NCBI GenBank assembly: GCA_018883635.1
Contig: JAHLFT010000076.1
Location: 1 to 32,125, forward strand
Origin: Candidatus Lactobacillus pullistercoris
Lineage (GTDB): Bacteria; Bacillota; Bacilli; Lactobacillales; Lactobacillaceae
DNA length: 32,125 bases
Reading direction: 5' to 3'
Of the stretch, positions 24,253 to 31,887 are shown piece after piece. Under the pieces are notes generated by a model, which had not been told where the DNA came from, did no database searches, and was given only the letters and a program-made list of their open reading frames with translations. The position numbers were made by a program, and so were the translations under genes. How positions within the stretch are numbered: the first letter of the stretch is position 1; the number at the start of each line of letters is the position of its first letter.

Positions 24253-25116
24253 TTAGTGAATTACCGTAGTTAAAATTGCTCCAACTAAGATAATAATCAA
24301 TCCAGCAATAGTGTAAATATAACCTTTCTTAGTCTTCTTTTCATGTAAGAAGAGCATCCCACCTAAAGTCGAAATAACTACTGATAATTGTGAAACGACA
24401 AAAGCAGTGTTTACTCCATTATCTCTTACCGAAATAATATAGCCGATGGCTGCAATTGCAAAAATAAATCCAGCAACCAAGCTTTGCCAACTACTCTTGG
24501 CCTTTAACTCCTTCAATTGCCCAGTAAAGATTAGATAAATGAGAACAGCCAACACCATTCCGACTGATTCTGGGAAAAAGATTGCCAGACCTGAAGCTGA
24601 CATTGCCTTAGGAATTGAGTTATAAATAATAAATCCAAGTGTGGTACATACAAGCATGATAATCGTTCCAACTTGGTTCTTTTCGGTTCCTTCACTAGTC
24701 CCACTATCAGAAATTGAAGTTAAGATTGCCCCAACTATTAAAAGTGCAATCCCGATAAAGCCGAAAATCTTCGCATTGGTAGTTCCCCATTCACCAAAAA
24801 TTACAACTCCGACTAATGAAGTCCCAATTAACTGCAAACCGGTTGAAATTGGCATGGTTTCAGAAACACCAATTTTGGCATATCCGGTATACTGGCCCAG
24901 TTGCCCAATAACCCAGAAGGCGCCAGCAAGAGCTGCTAGCCAAAAAGTTTTTGCATCGAAATTGGCATTAATAAATGGCAGAGTAATAATCCCAACAATT
25001 AATGTCCCGACCGTTGTACCCAAAATTTGGTTGATCGGTTTTCCTTTAACCTTAGCAACTGCTAACGGTAAAATTCCCCAAGCAATTGCCGGAATAAACA
25101 TATAAACAATACTCAT
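24253..25116 (-). CDS. GRP-family sugar uptake permease (GlcU/RbsU-like)
   Basis: 287 aa with ten predicted helices in two similar halves, the layout of the drug/metabolite-like glucose/ribose porter family. N-terminus MSIVYMFIPAIAWGILPLAVAKVKGKP and the segment WVIGQLGQYTGYAKIGVSETMPISTGLQL are typical of GlcU/RbsU. Energised by the proton gradient, independent of the PTS. Glucose or ribose cannot be separated by sequence alone. SD GGGAG precedes ATG 25116. Divergent from the first NCS2 permease across a 240-bp region that carries an inverted repeat. Confidence 0.9.
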   Translation of the reverse strand: MSIVYMFIPAIAWGILPLAVAKVKGKPINQILGTTVGTLIVGIITLPFINANFDAKTFWLAALAGAFWVIGQLGQYTGYAKIGVSETMPISTGLQLIGTSLVGVVIFGEWGTTNAKIFGFIGIALLIVGAILTSISDSGTSEGTEKNQVGTIIMLVCTTLGFIIYNSIPKAMSASGLAIFFPESVGMVLAVLIYLIFTGQLKELKAKSSWQSLVAGFIFAIAAIGYIISVRDNGVNTAFVVSQLSVVISTLGGMLFLHEKKTKKGYIYTIAGLIIILVGAILTTVIH

Positions 25117-25355
25117 ATTTTTCTCCCTAGATAATTAAAAGTAAGCGAATGAAATAATTTTAGCGGTTTCATTGGCATAAAGTCAATTATTTTTAACTTT
25201 TGTCCAAAATAAGAATTAATCAAATCCGATTAATTCTAATCATTACTGATTAATATTTTAATATATATTCGCGTTTACAAATCTAATTCAGAATGATACA
25301 TTATAAGAGTTGTTATTTGTTATTAAAATACGAACATTTACTTTGGAGAGAAAAA
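25117..25355. promoter_or_regulatory. Divergent regulatory region with inverted repeat and PurBox-like site
   Basis: AGAATTAATC (25212-25221), loop AAATCC, GATTAATTCT (25228-25237) is a perfect 10-bp inverted repeat with no T-run, so it is more likely an operator than a terminator. AAATACGAACATT (25326-25338) differs at one position from the lactococcal PurBox AWWWCCGAACWWT and lies just before the SD. No guanine-riboswitch core was found here. Confidence 0.5.
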
Positions 25356-26663
25356 ATGAATTATATTAGGAATTACTTTCAATTAGAAAAATATAAAACC
25401 AGCGTTAAGACGGAATTCATTGCTGGTTTAACTACCTTCATTAGTATGTCATATATTTTATTCGTTAACCCTAGTGTTTTAGGTGCTAGTGGAATGAATA
25501 CCGGTGCCGTCTTCACCGCAACAGCGTTGGCTGCAGCGCTTGGTACTGCCATCATGGGAATTGTTGCTAACTACCCAATTGGTGAAGCACCTGCGCTTGG
25601 AATTAACGCGTTTTTTGCTTATACAGTATGTATCGGCATGCATGTTAAGTGGCAAACTGCTTTAGCCAGCGTTTTTGTCGCTTCAATTATTTTTATTTTA
25701 ATCACATTATTTAAGTTAAGAGAAAAAATCATCGACTCCATTCCAGCTGATTTAAAATTCGCTATTTCATCTGGTATTGGTTTGTTTATCGCCTTTTTAG
25801 GATTGCAAAACGGTAAATTAATCGTTGCCAATAAATCCACTTTAGTAGGTTTAGGATCGCTGCACGATCCACTTATTTGGATTACAATTTTCGGTTTATT
25901 AGTTACCGTAATTTTAATGATCTTAAACGTACCAGGTGCTATTTTTATCGGTATGGTTTTGTCAGCAATCTTCGGTATTTGTACCGGTCAAATTGCTTTA
26001 CCACATAAAATTATTTCAACCGCGCCAAGTTTAGCACCGACTTTTGGGCAAGCTATTTTCCATGTTAAGGATATTAATACTGTTCAAATGTGGGTCGTTG
26101 TGTTAACCTTCTTACTCGTTACTTTCTTTGATACTGCAGGTACTTTAATTGGTTTGGCCCAACAAGCTGGTTTTATGAAGAATAATAAGATGCCTCGTGT
26201 TGGTAAAGCATTAGCTGCCGACTCTAGTGCGATGGCTGTTGGGTCTGTGCTTGGTACTTCACCTGTTGGTGCATTTGTGGAATCAAGTGCCGGGATCGCC
26301 GTTGGTGGCCGGACCGGTTTAACTGCTGTTTTTGTAGCAATCTTCTTCTTAATCTCAATGATTTTCAGTCCCCTTTTGGGAGTATTTACTGTGCAAGTTA
26401 CTGCTCCTGCCTTGATTATTGTTGGGGTCTTAATGGCGCAAAATACGGCACATATTCACTGGAACAAGTTAGAAATTGCGGTGCCGTCATTCTTGATCAT
26501 TTTAGGGATGCCGCTTACCTACTCAATTTCTGATGGTTTGTCATGGGGAATGATCACTTACCCAATTTGTATGCTTTCAGCTAAGCGTGGTAAGGAAGTC
26601 ACACCGATGATGTGGGTACTGTTTGTGGTATTTATCATCTTTTTATGGGTATTGAATTTCTAA
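25356..26663 (+). CDS. NCS2-family purine permease 1 (PbuG/AzgA-like)
   Basis: 435 aa from ATG 25356 (SD GGAGAG); the frame is open further upstream but without an SD. Fourteen-helix nucleobase:proton symporter of the AzgA/PbuG branch. Characteristic segments: ELIAGLTTF-like TEFIAGLTTFISMSYILFVNPS, the substrate-site helix ALGINAFFAYTV, FFDTAGTLIGLAQQAG, and GTSPVGAFVESSAGIAVGGRTG. This branch moves hypoxanthine, guanine or adenine rather than uracil or xanthine. A closely related copy lies at 30172. Its RBS region has partial complementarity to putative sRNA 2. Monocistronic. Confidence 0.93.
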   Translation: MNYIRNYFQLEKYKTSVKTEFIAGLTTFISMSYILFVNPSVLGASGMNTGAVFTATALAAALGTAIMGIVANYPIGEAPALGINAFFAYTVCIGMHVKWQTALASVFVASIIFILITLFKLREKIIDSIPADLKFAISSGIGLFIAFLGLQNGKLIVANKSTLVGLGSLHDPLIWITIFGLLVTVILMILNVPGAIFIGMVLSAIFGICTGQIALPHKIISTAPSLAPTFGQAIFHVKDINTVQMWVVVLTFLLVTFFDTAGTLIGLAQQAGFMKNNKMPRVGKALAADSSAMAVGSVLGTSPVGAFVESSAGIAVGGRTGLTAVFVAIFFLISMIFSPLLGVFTVQVTAPALIIVGVLMAQNTAHIHWNKLEIAVPSFLIILGMPLTYSISDGLSWGMITYPICMLSAKRGKEVTPMMWVLFVVFIIFLWVLNF

Positions 26664-26675
26664 TAGGTAAAAAAG

Positions 26676-26719
26676 AAAAGGATAGATATTTCATTACAAT
26701 GGAGTATCTATCCTTTTTT
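26676..26719. terminator. Bidirectional terminator
   Basis: AAAAGGATAGATA and TATCTATCCTTTTTT enclose a 16-nt loop between the converging NCS2 and unknown-function genes. Confidence 0.85.
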
Positions 26720-26727
26720 ATCTGTAA

Positions 26728-27777
26728 TTAAAGAAAATTGCGGTAACTTTTTAAGTTAAATAAATCATTGCTATTCAAATCCACCGAGATAATATCAGAA
26801 TATTTTAATTCAAGTTCCTCCTTGTATGCGTAATCTCTAATTTCTTTTAATACGAAACTATCGTTTTTCTTCTTTTTAATAATTCCGGTTACCCTACCAT
26901 AAATTACATCATCTAGAGTTACCATATCATTTTCTTTCAGCTCATATGTCATATCATAGCTTTTATCTAGCAAGTGATGAGGATCAAATGTTCCTTTAGT
27001 CTTATTGTTATTCAGTAAGAAATTATAATATGGCAAATCTACGGCTGTATCACTCATATGGGCAATTTGTTTTTTATTAATTACTGTAACTGCATCTATT
27101 TGACTCATCACATTTAAGCGATGAAATAAAATTTGATTTTCATCTTCTTTAATAATCTTTCCGATAATTGGAAATTCTTTAAATAATTTATCGTCTTGAT
27201 AGGCTAAATGGATCTTAGTTAGACCATAATCTTGATCAAAATCATCGATATGATCGTACCAGTCATCATAAAGAACATTGGGTATTTCATTAATATCAAT
27301 TGTACTAATATCTTTTAAAGGGATGACAGTTGCACATTCTTCCAAATCAAAAGAATCCGTATTTTCCCACATATATACATATCTAGAAGTTACCTTTTCG
27401 ATAGCACCACTATAAAAATTTCCACTTTTCAATTGAATGTTAATAACAAATTCTTCATCATAGATAATTTTTAATAATTCAGATAAATTCTTCCACTGCC
27501 AAGAAAGAATCTCTTTATTCTCATCTTTTAGATCAAATCTATCTTTAATTAAATTATCTTGTTCTAGTTTTTGATAGTAATCAATTTCTGGTGCTTTAGT
27601 TTCTACTTTATATGTACCATTCTTAAAAATAGAGATTCCGCCCAGATCTGTATCATCATCAATTGCTTCAAAAACTAAATAATTACCGCGCTTTTCTTTA
27701 ATTCGACCAATGTAATATTCATCGATTTCAAATTCAAGATCATAATTTAAAGTAAGTTTTACTAAGTTATCAGTCAT
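26728..27777 (-). CDS. Protein of unknown function with four barrel-like repeats
   Basis: 349 aa, acidic, no signal or membrane segment. I see four related blocks of the pattern hydrophobic-G-x-I...strand...I-x-x-I-x-h. They are GRIKEKRGNYLVFEAID (about 24), SGAIEKVTSRYVYMWEN (about 122) ending DISTIDI, GKIIKEDENQILFHRLN (about 206) ending QIAHMSD, and GRVTGIIKKKKNDSFVLKE (about 294) ending DIISVDL. Each resembles a small Sm/SH3-like beta-barrel, so the protein may be a string of such barrels. The first codon overlaps the stop of the upstream exported protein by one base, so the two are translationally coupled. No known family recognised. Confidence 0.68.
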   Translation of the reverse strand: MTDNLVKLTLNYDLEFEIDEYYIGRIKEKRGNYLVFEAIDDDTDLGGISIFKNGTYKVETKAPEIDYYQKLEQDNLIKDRFDLKDENKEILSWQWKNLSELLKIIYDEEFVINIQLKSGNFYSGAIEKVTSRYVYMWENTDSFDLEECATVIPLKDISTIDINEIPNVLYDDWYDHIDDFDQDYGLTKIHLAYQDDKLFKEFPIIGKIIKEDENQILFHRLNVMSQIDAVTVINKKQIAHMSDTAVDLPYYNFLLNNNKTKGTFDPHHLLDKSYDMTYELKENDMVTLDDVIYGRVTGIIKKKKNDSFVLKEIRDYAYKEELELKYSDIISVDLNSNDLFNLKSYRNFL

Positions 27778-28256
27778 TAGCGGTATCTCCCATTTTGTCT
27801 CTTTTTCTTATCAGACGGTCCTGAACGATGACCAGTGTGTTTATCGTGATTTTTACGACTTCTATTTTTAGTATGTTCTGCGCTCTTATGAGGATGTCTG
27901 CGTTTAGGTCTAACTTTTTTACTTCTCTTCTTTTTTCCCCTCATATAATGTATAGCTGCTCCAGTTCCTACAGCACCGGCTCCAATTGCAGTAGACGTTC
28001 CGCCACCGAAACCAATTCCGCCAAAGCCAATTCCACCAAAAGAAACTCCTCCACCGGATGGAGCGTAAGCCTTACTCTCATTTATTGAATTGACACTATA
28101 GCTAGAAGTGAAATTATTAGGTACTTTGAACGTAGTAGTTGTTTTTACATCTGAACTGTCAGAACCAGTATCTGCAAAAACATTTCCACATGGAGCCACC
28201 GCACCTAAAATTAAAAATAAAACACTAACTAGAATTGCTTTTTTCATCTTTTTCAT
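27777..28256 (-). CDS. Exported Gly-rich protein with highly basic C-terminus
   Basis: 159 aa from ATG 28256 (SD AAGGTG; the in-frame GTG at 28265 is inside the SD). Layout: signal peptide (about 1-28, MKKMKKAILVSVLFLILG...VFA); Ser/Thr-rich stretch; glycine-rich block with repeated GGIGF (about 75-90); a small-residue segment AIGAGAVGTGAAIHYM that could insert into a membrane; then about 60 residues with very many Lys, Arg and His (RGKKKRSKKVRPKRRHPHKS...). A basic tail behind a short helix would stay cytosolic or bind polyanions such as teichoic or nucleic acids; this is inference. Coupled to the downstream barrel-repeat gene. No homologue recognised. Confidence 0.72.
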   Translation of the reverse strand: MKKMKKAILVSVLFLILGAVAPCGNVFADTGSDSSDVKTTTTFKVPNNFTSSYSVNSINESKAYAPSGGGVSFGGIGFGGIGFGGGTSTAIGAGAVGTGAAIHYMRGKKKRSKKVRPKRRHPHKSAEHTKNRSRKNHDKHTGHRSGPSDKKKRQNGRYR

Positions 28257-28303
28257 ATAAATCACCTTTTCATTTAATGTTTTTGTAATAATACAATGAT
28301 GAT

Positions 28304-29515
28304 TTAATTTTGTCTAGTATTTTTTAGCAAAAAATCAATAATATTCCGATGAATAATTCCATTACGACTCATATCAAATTTATCCATTGATAGCACATAC
28401 TTCGGATAATTATCGGCAATACCGGCATATGCGCCAAATTCACGTTCAATTGTCTGTTGACTGCCCAACATATAAGTCACTTGATAATAGCGCTTATCAT
28501 TACCCTTTCGTGCTACAAAATCAATTTCTTTCTTACCATTTAGGCCAACTGAAACCTGATATCCTCTTCGCAATAATTCAACAAAAACAATATTTTCTAA
28601 AATCTGATCAATATTTTGTAAATTATTGCCTAACATGGTCTGCCGTAAACCATGATCAGTAATGTAGTATTTATCATTAACTTTCAAATTTTGTTTACCT
28701 TGTAAATGAGTACGCGGCACACGAGAGAATAAGTACGCATCACAAGTGTAAGAAATATAATCAAGAATAGTATCAATTGAACTACCACGATGTTCATTTT
28801 TAAGAAATTTAGAAATGCCAGTCGCAGAAATAGGATATCCAATTTCACTACTTAGATAACTAATTACTCTCCGCAATAAATCAACATTTCGAATATTATA
28901 ACGATCAACAATATCTTTTAACACAACAGAGCTATAGATATCTTGCAAGTAAGTATCACAAGCTTGGCGATCATTATAAATAAGAGATAGAAAAGGCATC
29001 CCACCTATTTCTACATACGTAGAAAAATCACGATCTAAATTTTGATGATCAGAATTAATCGCTTCTAAAAATTCACTAAAGGAAAATGGATACACTTTAA
29101 CTTCGATGTAACGTCCGGCAATTTCAGTTGCTAATTCACCAGATAGTAGTTGTGAATTTGATCCTGTAAGATAAATATCACAATCAAAACTAGCCCGTAA
29201 AGAGTTAATGGTCTTTTCCCAGGAAATAACTTTTTGAATTTCATCCAAAAACAAATATGCTTTACCGTTAATCTTCTTGATACGCCGAACTAGTTCTTCA
29301 TTAAGTGCTTTGTAGTCTAACAATGATTCATATTGTAAGTCTTCAAAGTTAATATAAATGAAATTAGCTTTGCTTTTACCACGATTAAGCAATTCAGCTT
29401 GAATTTGTTGCAACAAAACTGTTTTACCACTACGGCGCATACCTGTGATTACTTTGATAATATCTTTATTAATAAATGGTTTAATACGGTTCAAATAAAC
29501 TGTTCTTTTGATCAT
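28304..29515 (-). CDS. AAA-type ATPase with DUF4143 domain
   Basis: 403 aa of the widespread AAA_14/DUF4143 family. ATPase part (about 1-165): Walker A GMRRSGKTVLLQ, Walker B YLFLDEIQ and sensor ITLTGS-like DIYLTGSNSQLLSGELATEIAGRY. The C-terminal half contains a helical DUF4143 region and ends in a restriction-endonuclease-like core GKKEIDFVARKGNDKRYYQVTY (Glu...Asp...Gln-x-Thr). Cellular role is poorly known; copies are often accessory and patchily distributed. SD GAGGTG precedes ATG 29515. It stands alone, with a hairpin upstream that ends the merR-type gene. Confidence 0.87.
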   Translation of the reverse strand: MIKRTVYLNRIKPFINKDIIKVITGMRRSGKTVLLQQIQAELLNRGKSKANFIYINFEDLQYESLLDYKALNEELVRRIKKINGKAYLFLDEIQKVISWEKTINSLRASFDCDIYLTGSNSQLLSGELATEIAGRYIEVKVYPFSFSEFLEAINSDHQNLDRDFSTYVEIGGMPFLSLIYNDRQACDTYLQDIYSSVVLKDIVDRYNIRNVDLLRRVISYLSSEIGYPISATGISKFLKNEHRGSSIDTILDYISYTCDAYLFSRVPRTHLQGKQNLKVNDKYYITDHGLRQTMLGNNLQNIDQILENIVFVELLRRGYQVSVGLNGKKEIDFVARKGNDKRYYQVTYMLGSQQTIEREFGAYAGIADNYPKYVLSMDKFDMSRNGIIHRNIIDFLLKNTRQN

Positions 29516-29565
29516 CTGCTCACCTCATTTATATCGATTATAATGGAGGAAATCATAAAAATAGA

Positions 29566-29601
29566 GTATCTTATCGACTATAATCGATAAGATACTCTAT
29601 T
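29566..29601 (-). terminator. Perfect 14-bp hairpin between MerR and AAA genes
   Basis: AGAGTATCTTATCG, 8-nt loop, CGATAAGATACTCT. On the minus strand it is followed by ATTTTTATG, so it can end the MerR transcript; its ATCGA core recurs in the AAA promoter region, so an operator role is also possible. Confidence 0.7.
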
Positions 29602-29627
29602 ACCCAGGAAATATTATCGTGCAATTT

Positions 29628-29993
29628 CTAAACAATATGATTTTTGTTGGCAGTTTGGACAAAACAATCTTCTAAATTTAGGCGTATGTGCTTTTGCTTT
29701 AAGTCTGCAATTTGCGCATCATTTTCCTCAATTTGGTTCTGAAAAAGCAACAACAATGAATCTGATCCCTTTTGATCATTAAATAATTGCTTAATCTGTT
29801 TAATTGAAAAGTTTAATCCTCGTAGGTAATTGATTAGCTCAAGTCTTTGAATCTGCTCGTCACCATAATAGCGATAGCCATTTTCACCAACAAATTCTGG
29901 CTTGACCAAATCTTTTTGATCATAGAAGCGAATCGCACGTGTTGTAATATTTAGTTTCTTTGCTACATCACCAATAGAATATTTCTGCGACAT
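29628..29993 (-). CDS. MerR-family transcriptional regulator
   Basis: 121 aa from ATG 29993 (SD AAGGTGA; the in-frame GTG at 30002 lies in the SD). Winged helix (about 4-70) with YSIGDVAKKLNITTRAIRFYDQKDLVKPE and NGYRYYGDEQIQRLELINYLRGLNFSIKQIKQL, then a dimerising coiled coil (about 78-107). The C-terminal tail has a single Cys and no CXnC metal loop, so it is not a classical metal sensor; a small-molecule or redox stress sensor is possible. Its own promoter has the 19-bp spacer with dyad that MerR proteins bind, indicating autoregulation. The divergent NCS2 gene could also be affected. Confidence 0.88.
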   Translation of the reverse strand: MSQKYSIGDVAKKLNITTRAIRFYDQKDLVKPEFVGENGYRYYGDEQIQRLELINYLRGLNFSIKQIKQLFNDQKGSDSLLLLFQNQIEENDAQIADLKQKHIRLNLEDCFVQTANKNHIV

Positions 29994-30013
29994 TGCCGTC
30001 ACCTTCTAATTTG

Positions 30014-30044
30014 AATATACGGTTTTACCTTAGGTTAAAGTCCA
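30014..30044 (-). promoter_or_regulatory. MerR-type promoter with 19-bp spacer and dyad operator
   Basis: Minus strand TGGACT (30044-30039), exactly 19 nt, TATATT (30019-30014). The spacer holds the dyad TTAACCT-A-AGGTAAA. An over-long spacer with a central dyad is the hallmark of MerR-controlled promoters. Confidence 0.82.
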
Positions 30045-30076
30045 TATTTTTCTAAAATAAAATATATTATTCCAAA

Positions 30077-30146
30077 AAATCGAACAAAAAACTGATTTTG
30101 TATTGTAATTATTAACTATTTAAGTATAATTCTAAGTGAATGTTCA
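30077..30146 (+). promoter_or_regulatory. Promoter region of NCS2 permease 2 with PurBox-like site
   Basis: AAAATCGAACAAA (30077-30089) matches the lactococcal PurBox at 11 of 13 positions. TATAAT (30125-30130) is a perfect -10, with TTGTAA 15 nt upstream as a weak -35. GTTC (30142) follows the start site. No guanine aptamer detected. Confidence 0.5.
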
Positions 30147-30171
30147 TCTTATACAATTTCTGGAGGTTAAA

Positions 30172-31482
30172 ATGAACTCACTTAGCAATTTCTTTCACCT
30201 AAAGGAGAACAATACATCCTTTAGAACTGAATTATTAGCTGGATTAACAACCTTTGTTAGCATGTCTTACATTCTCTTTGTTAATCCTAACATTTTAGGA
30301 GCTAGTGGAATGGATAAAGGCGCATTATTTACCGTAACAGCGCTCGCCAGTGCCTTTACCTGTATCGTCATGGGACTTGTTGCTAATTATCCCATTGCCT
30401 CAGCTCCAACGTTAGGCTTAAATGCCTTCTTCACCTACACCGTATGTCTCGGCATGAAGGTAAAATGGCAAACTGCCTTAGCTGCCGTTTTAGTAGCCTC
30501 TATTTTATTCATTTTACTAACTATCTTTAAAGTTCGTGAAATGATCATTGACGCTATTCCCGCTGATATTAAATATGCAATCACTGCCGGAATCGGCCTT
30601 TTCATCGCTTTTATCGGCCTGCAAGGTGGCCATTTAATCCAAAACAGCGATTCAACTTTAGTAACAATCGGTGCTCTAAATAATCCGACTGTTTGGATCA
30701 CAATTTTTGGCTTAGTAGTAACAATTTTCTTGATGATTGCCCGCGTTCCTGGTGCTATCTTCATCGGAATGATCTTAGCTGCAATTTTCGGACTAATTAT
30801 TGGTCAAATTCCGATGCCCAAAGGAATTATTTCTGCTGTTCCAAGTATCGCTCCCACCTTCGGACAAGCTATTTTTCATATTAGTGACATTAATACTGTT
30901 CAAATGTGGGTCGTGGTCTTCACCTTTTTATTAGTTACCTTCTTTGACACAACAGGTACTTTAATTGGCTTAGTTCAACAAGCCGGCTTAATGAAAAATA
31001 ATAAGATGCCTCGTGCTGGTCAAGCGCTTGCCGCTGACTCATCTGGTATGCTAGTTGGTGCTGTTCTGGGAACTTCACCAGTTGGTGCTTTTGTGGAATC
31101 TAGCGCCGGAATTGCTGTCGGTGGTAAGACTGGTTTAGCCGCTGTTTGGGCGGGTATCTTCTTCCTCATTTCTACTATTTTCTCACCAATTTTGAGTATC
31201 TTTACCACTCAAGTCACTGCTCCCGCTTTAATTATTGTTGGTGTGTTAATGGCGGAAAACTTGGCACACGTCCATTGGACAGATCTAGAAATTGCGATTC
31301 CATGTTTCTTGATTGCATTAGGAATGCCGCTTACTTACTCCATTTCTGATGGTCTTGGCTGGGGATTGGTAGTTTATCCAATTTCAATGATTGCTGCAAA
31401 AAAGACTAAGCAAATCACTCCGATGATGTGGATCTTGTTCATTGTCTTTGTGATCTACTTCGTGGTTTTGAACATTAAATAA
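30172..31482 (+). CDS. NCS2-family purine permease 2 (PbuG/AzgA-like)
   Basis: 436 aa from ATG 30172 with a strong SD (GGAGG, 5 nt spacing). Paralogue of the permease at 25356, collinear over the full length: TELLAGLTTFVSMSYILFVNP, LGLNAFFTYTV, FFDTTGTLIGLVQQAG, GTSPVGAFVESSAGIAVGGKTG. A hypoxanthine/guanine/adenine:proton symporter is expected. The substrate helix differs slightly (Leu and Thr for Ile and Ala in the NAFF region), so the two may split purine specificities. Separated from its paralogue by about 3.5 kb of unrelated genes. No clear terminator follows before the pepI promoter. Confidence 0.93.
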   Translation: MNSLSNFFHLKENNTSFRTELLAGLTTFVSMSYILFVNPNILGASGMDKGALFTVTALASAFTCIVMGLVANYPIASAPTLGLNAFFTYTVCLGMKVKWQTALAAVLVASILFILLTIFKVREMIIDAIPADIKYAITAGIGLFIAFIGLQGGHLIQNSDSTLVTIGALNNPTVWITIFGLVVTIFLMIARVPGAIFIGMILAAIFGLIIGQIPMPKGIISAVPSIAPTFGQAIFHISDINTVQMWVVVFTFLLVTFFDTTGTLIGLVQQAGLMKNNKMPRAGQALAADSSGMLVGAVLGTSPVGAFVESSAGIAVGGKTGLAAVWAGIFFLISTIFSPILSIFTTQVTAPALIIVGVLMAENLAHVHWTDLEIAIPCFLIALGMPLTYSISDGLGWGLVVYPISMIAAKKTKQITPMMWILFIVFVIYFVVLNIK

Positions 31483-31514
31483 ATCTAGGTATTAAAAAAT
31501 ATTTAAAATAATTA

Positions 31515-31543
31515 TTAACAACTAATTTAAAATTAAGTAATAT
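31515..31543 (+). promoter_or_regulatory. Promoter of the T-box/peptidase unit
   Basis: TTAACA (31515-31520), 17-nt spacer, TAATAT (31538-31543); start site about 31550, just before the T-box stem I. Confidence 0.7.
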
Positions 31544-31564
31544 TGGTTTCAACATAAAAACAAC

Positions 31565-31842
31565 TTAGCTTTGATAAGGAAAGTAACTTAAGACAAGATT
31601 TTCAGAGAGTCTTCGGTTGGTGAAAGAAGATAATTACGTCTTAAGTGAAAATCACCTTTGAGCTGAAAATGCGATATTAGTATTTTCAGGGTCCGCTCTA
31701 TATAGCGGCGACGTATCGTTAATCAATTGATTGGCCGCACGTGCACGAAGTTAATAAACGCGCAGTTTATTAACGAACAAATAGGTGGTACCGCGTTATA
31801 GACGCCCTATTAGATCGAAATGATCTGATAGGGCGTTTTTTG
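31565..31842 (+). promoter_or_regulatory. T-box leader with isoleucine (ATC) specifier
   Basis: Stem I begins with ACTTAAGAC pairing to GTCTTAAGT, with the AGAGAG and GGTGAAAGAAG elements between. The specifier loop reads GAAA-ATC-ACCTTTGAGC, which lines up with GAAA-GGC-AUUCUUGAGC of the B. subtilis glyQS leader, so the specifier is ATC (31651-31653, Ile). The antiterminator contains AGGTGGTACCGCG (31783-31795); its TGGT matches an ACCA tRNA end. A terminator GACGCCCTAT...ATAGGGCGTTTTTT (31801-31841) completes the switch. Uncharged tRNA should turn the downstream peptidase on. Confidence 0.95.
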
Positions 31843-31887
31843 TTTATCACAGCTAAGTTTTATTTATCTAACTTAAGGAGAAATAAA

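Noticed and set aside
25117..25355. Guanine riboswitch before the NCS2 permease
   Set aside because: The conserved purine-aptamer loops were not found in this leader or at 30000-30170; only simple dyads and PurBox-like sites are seen.
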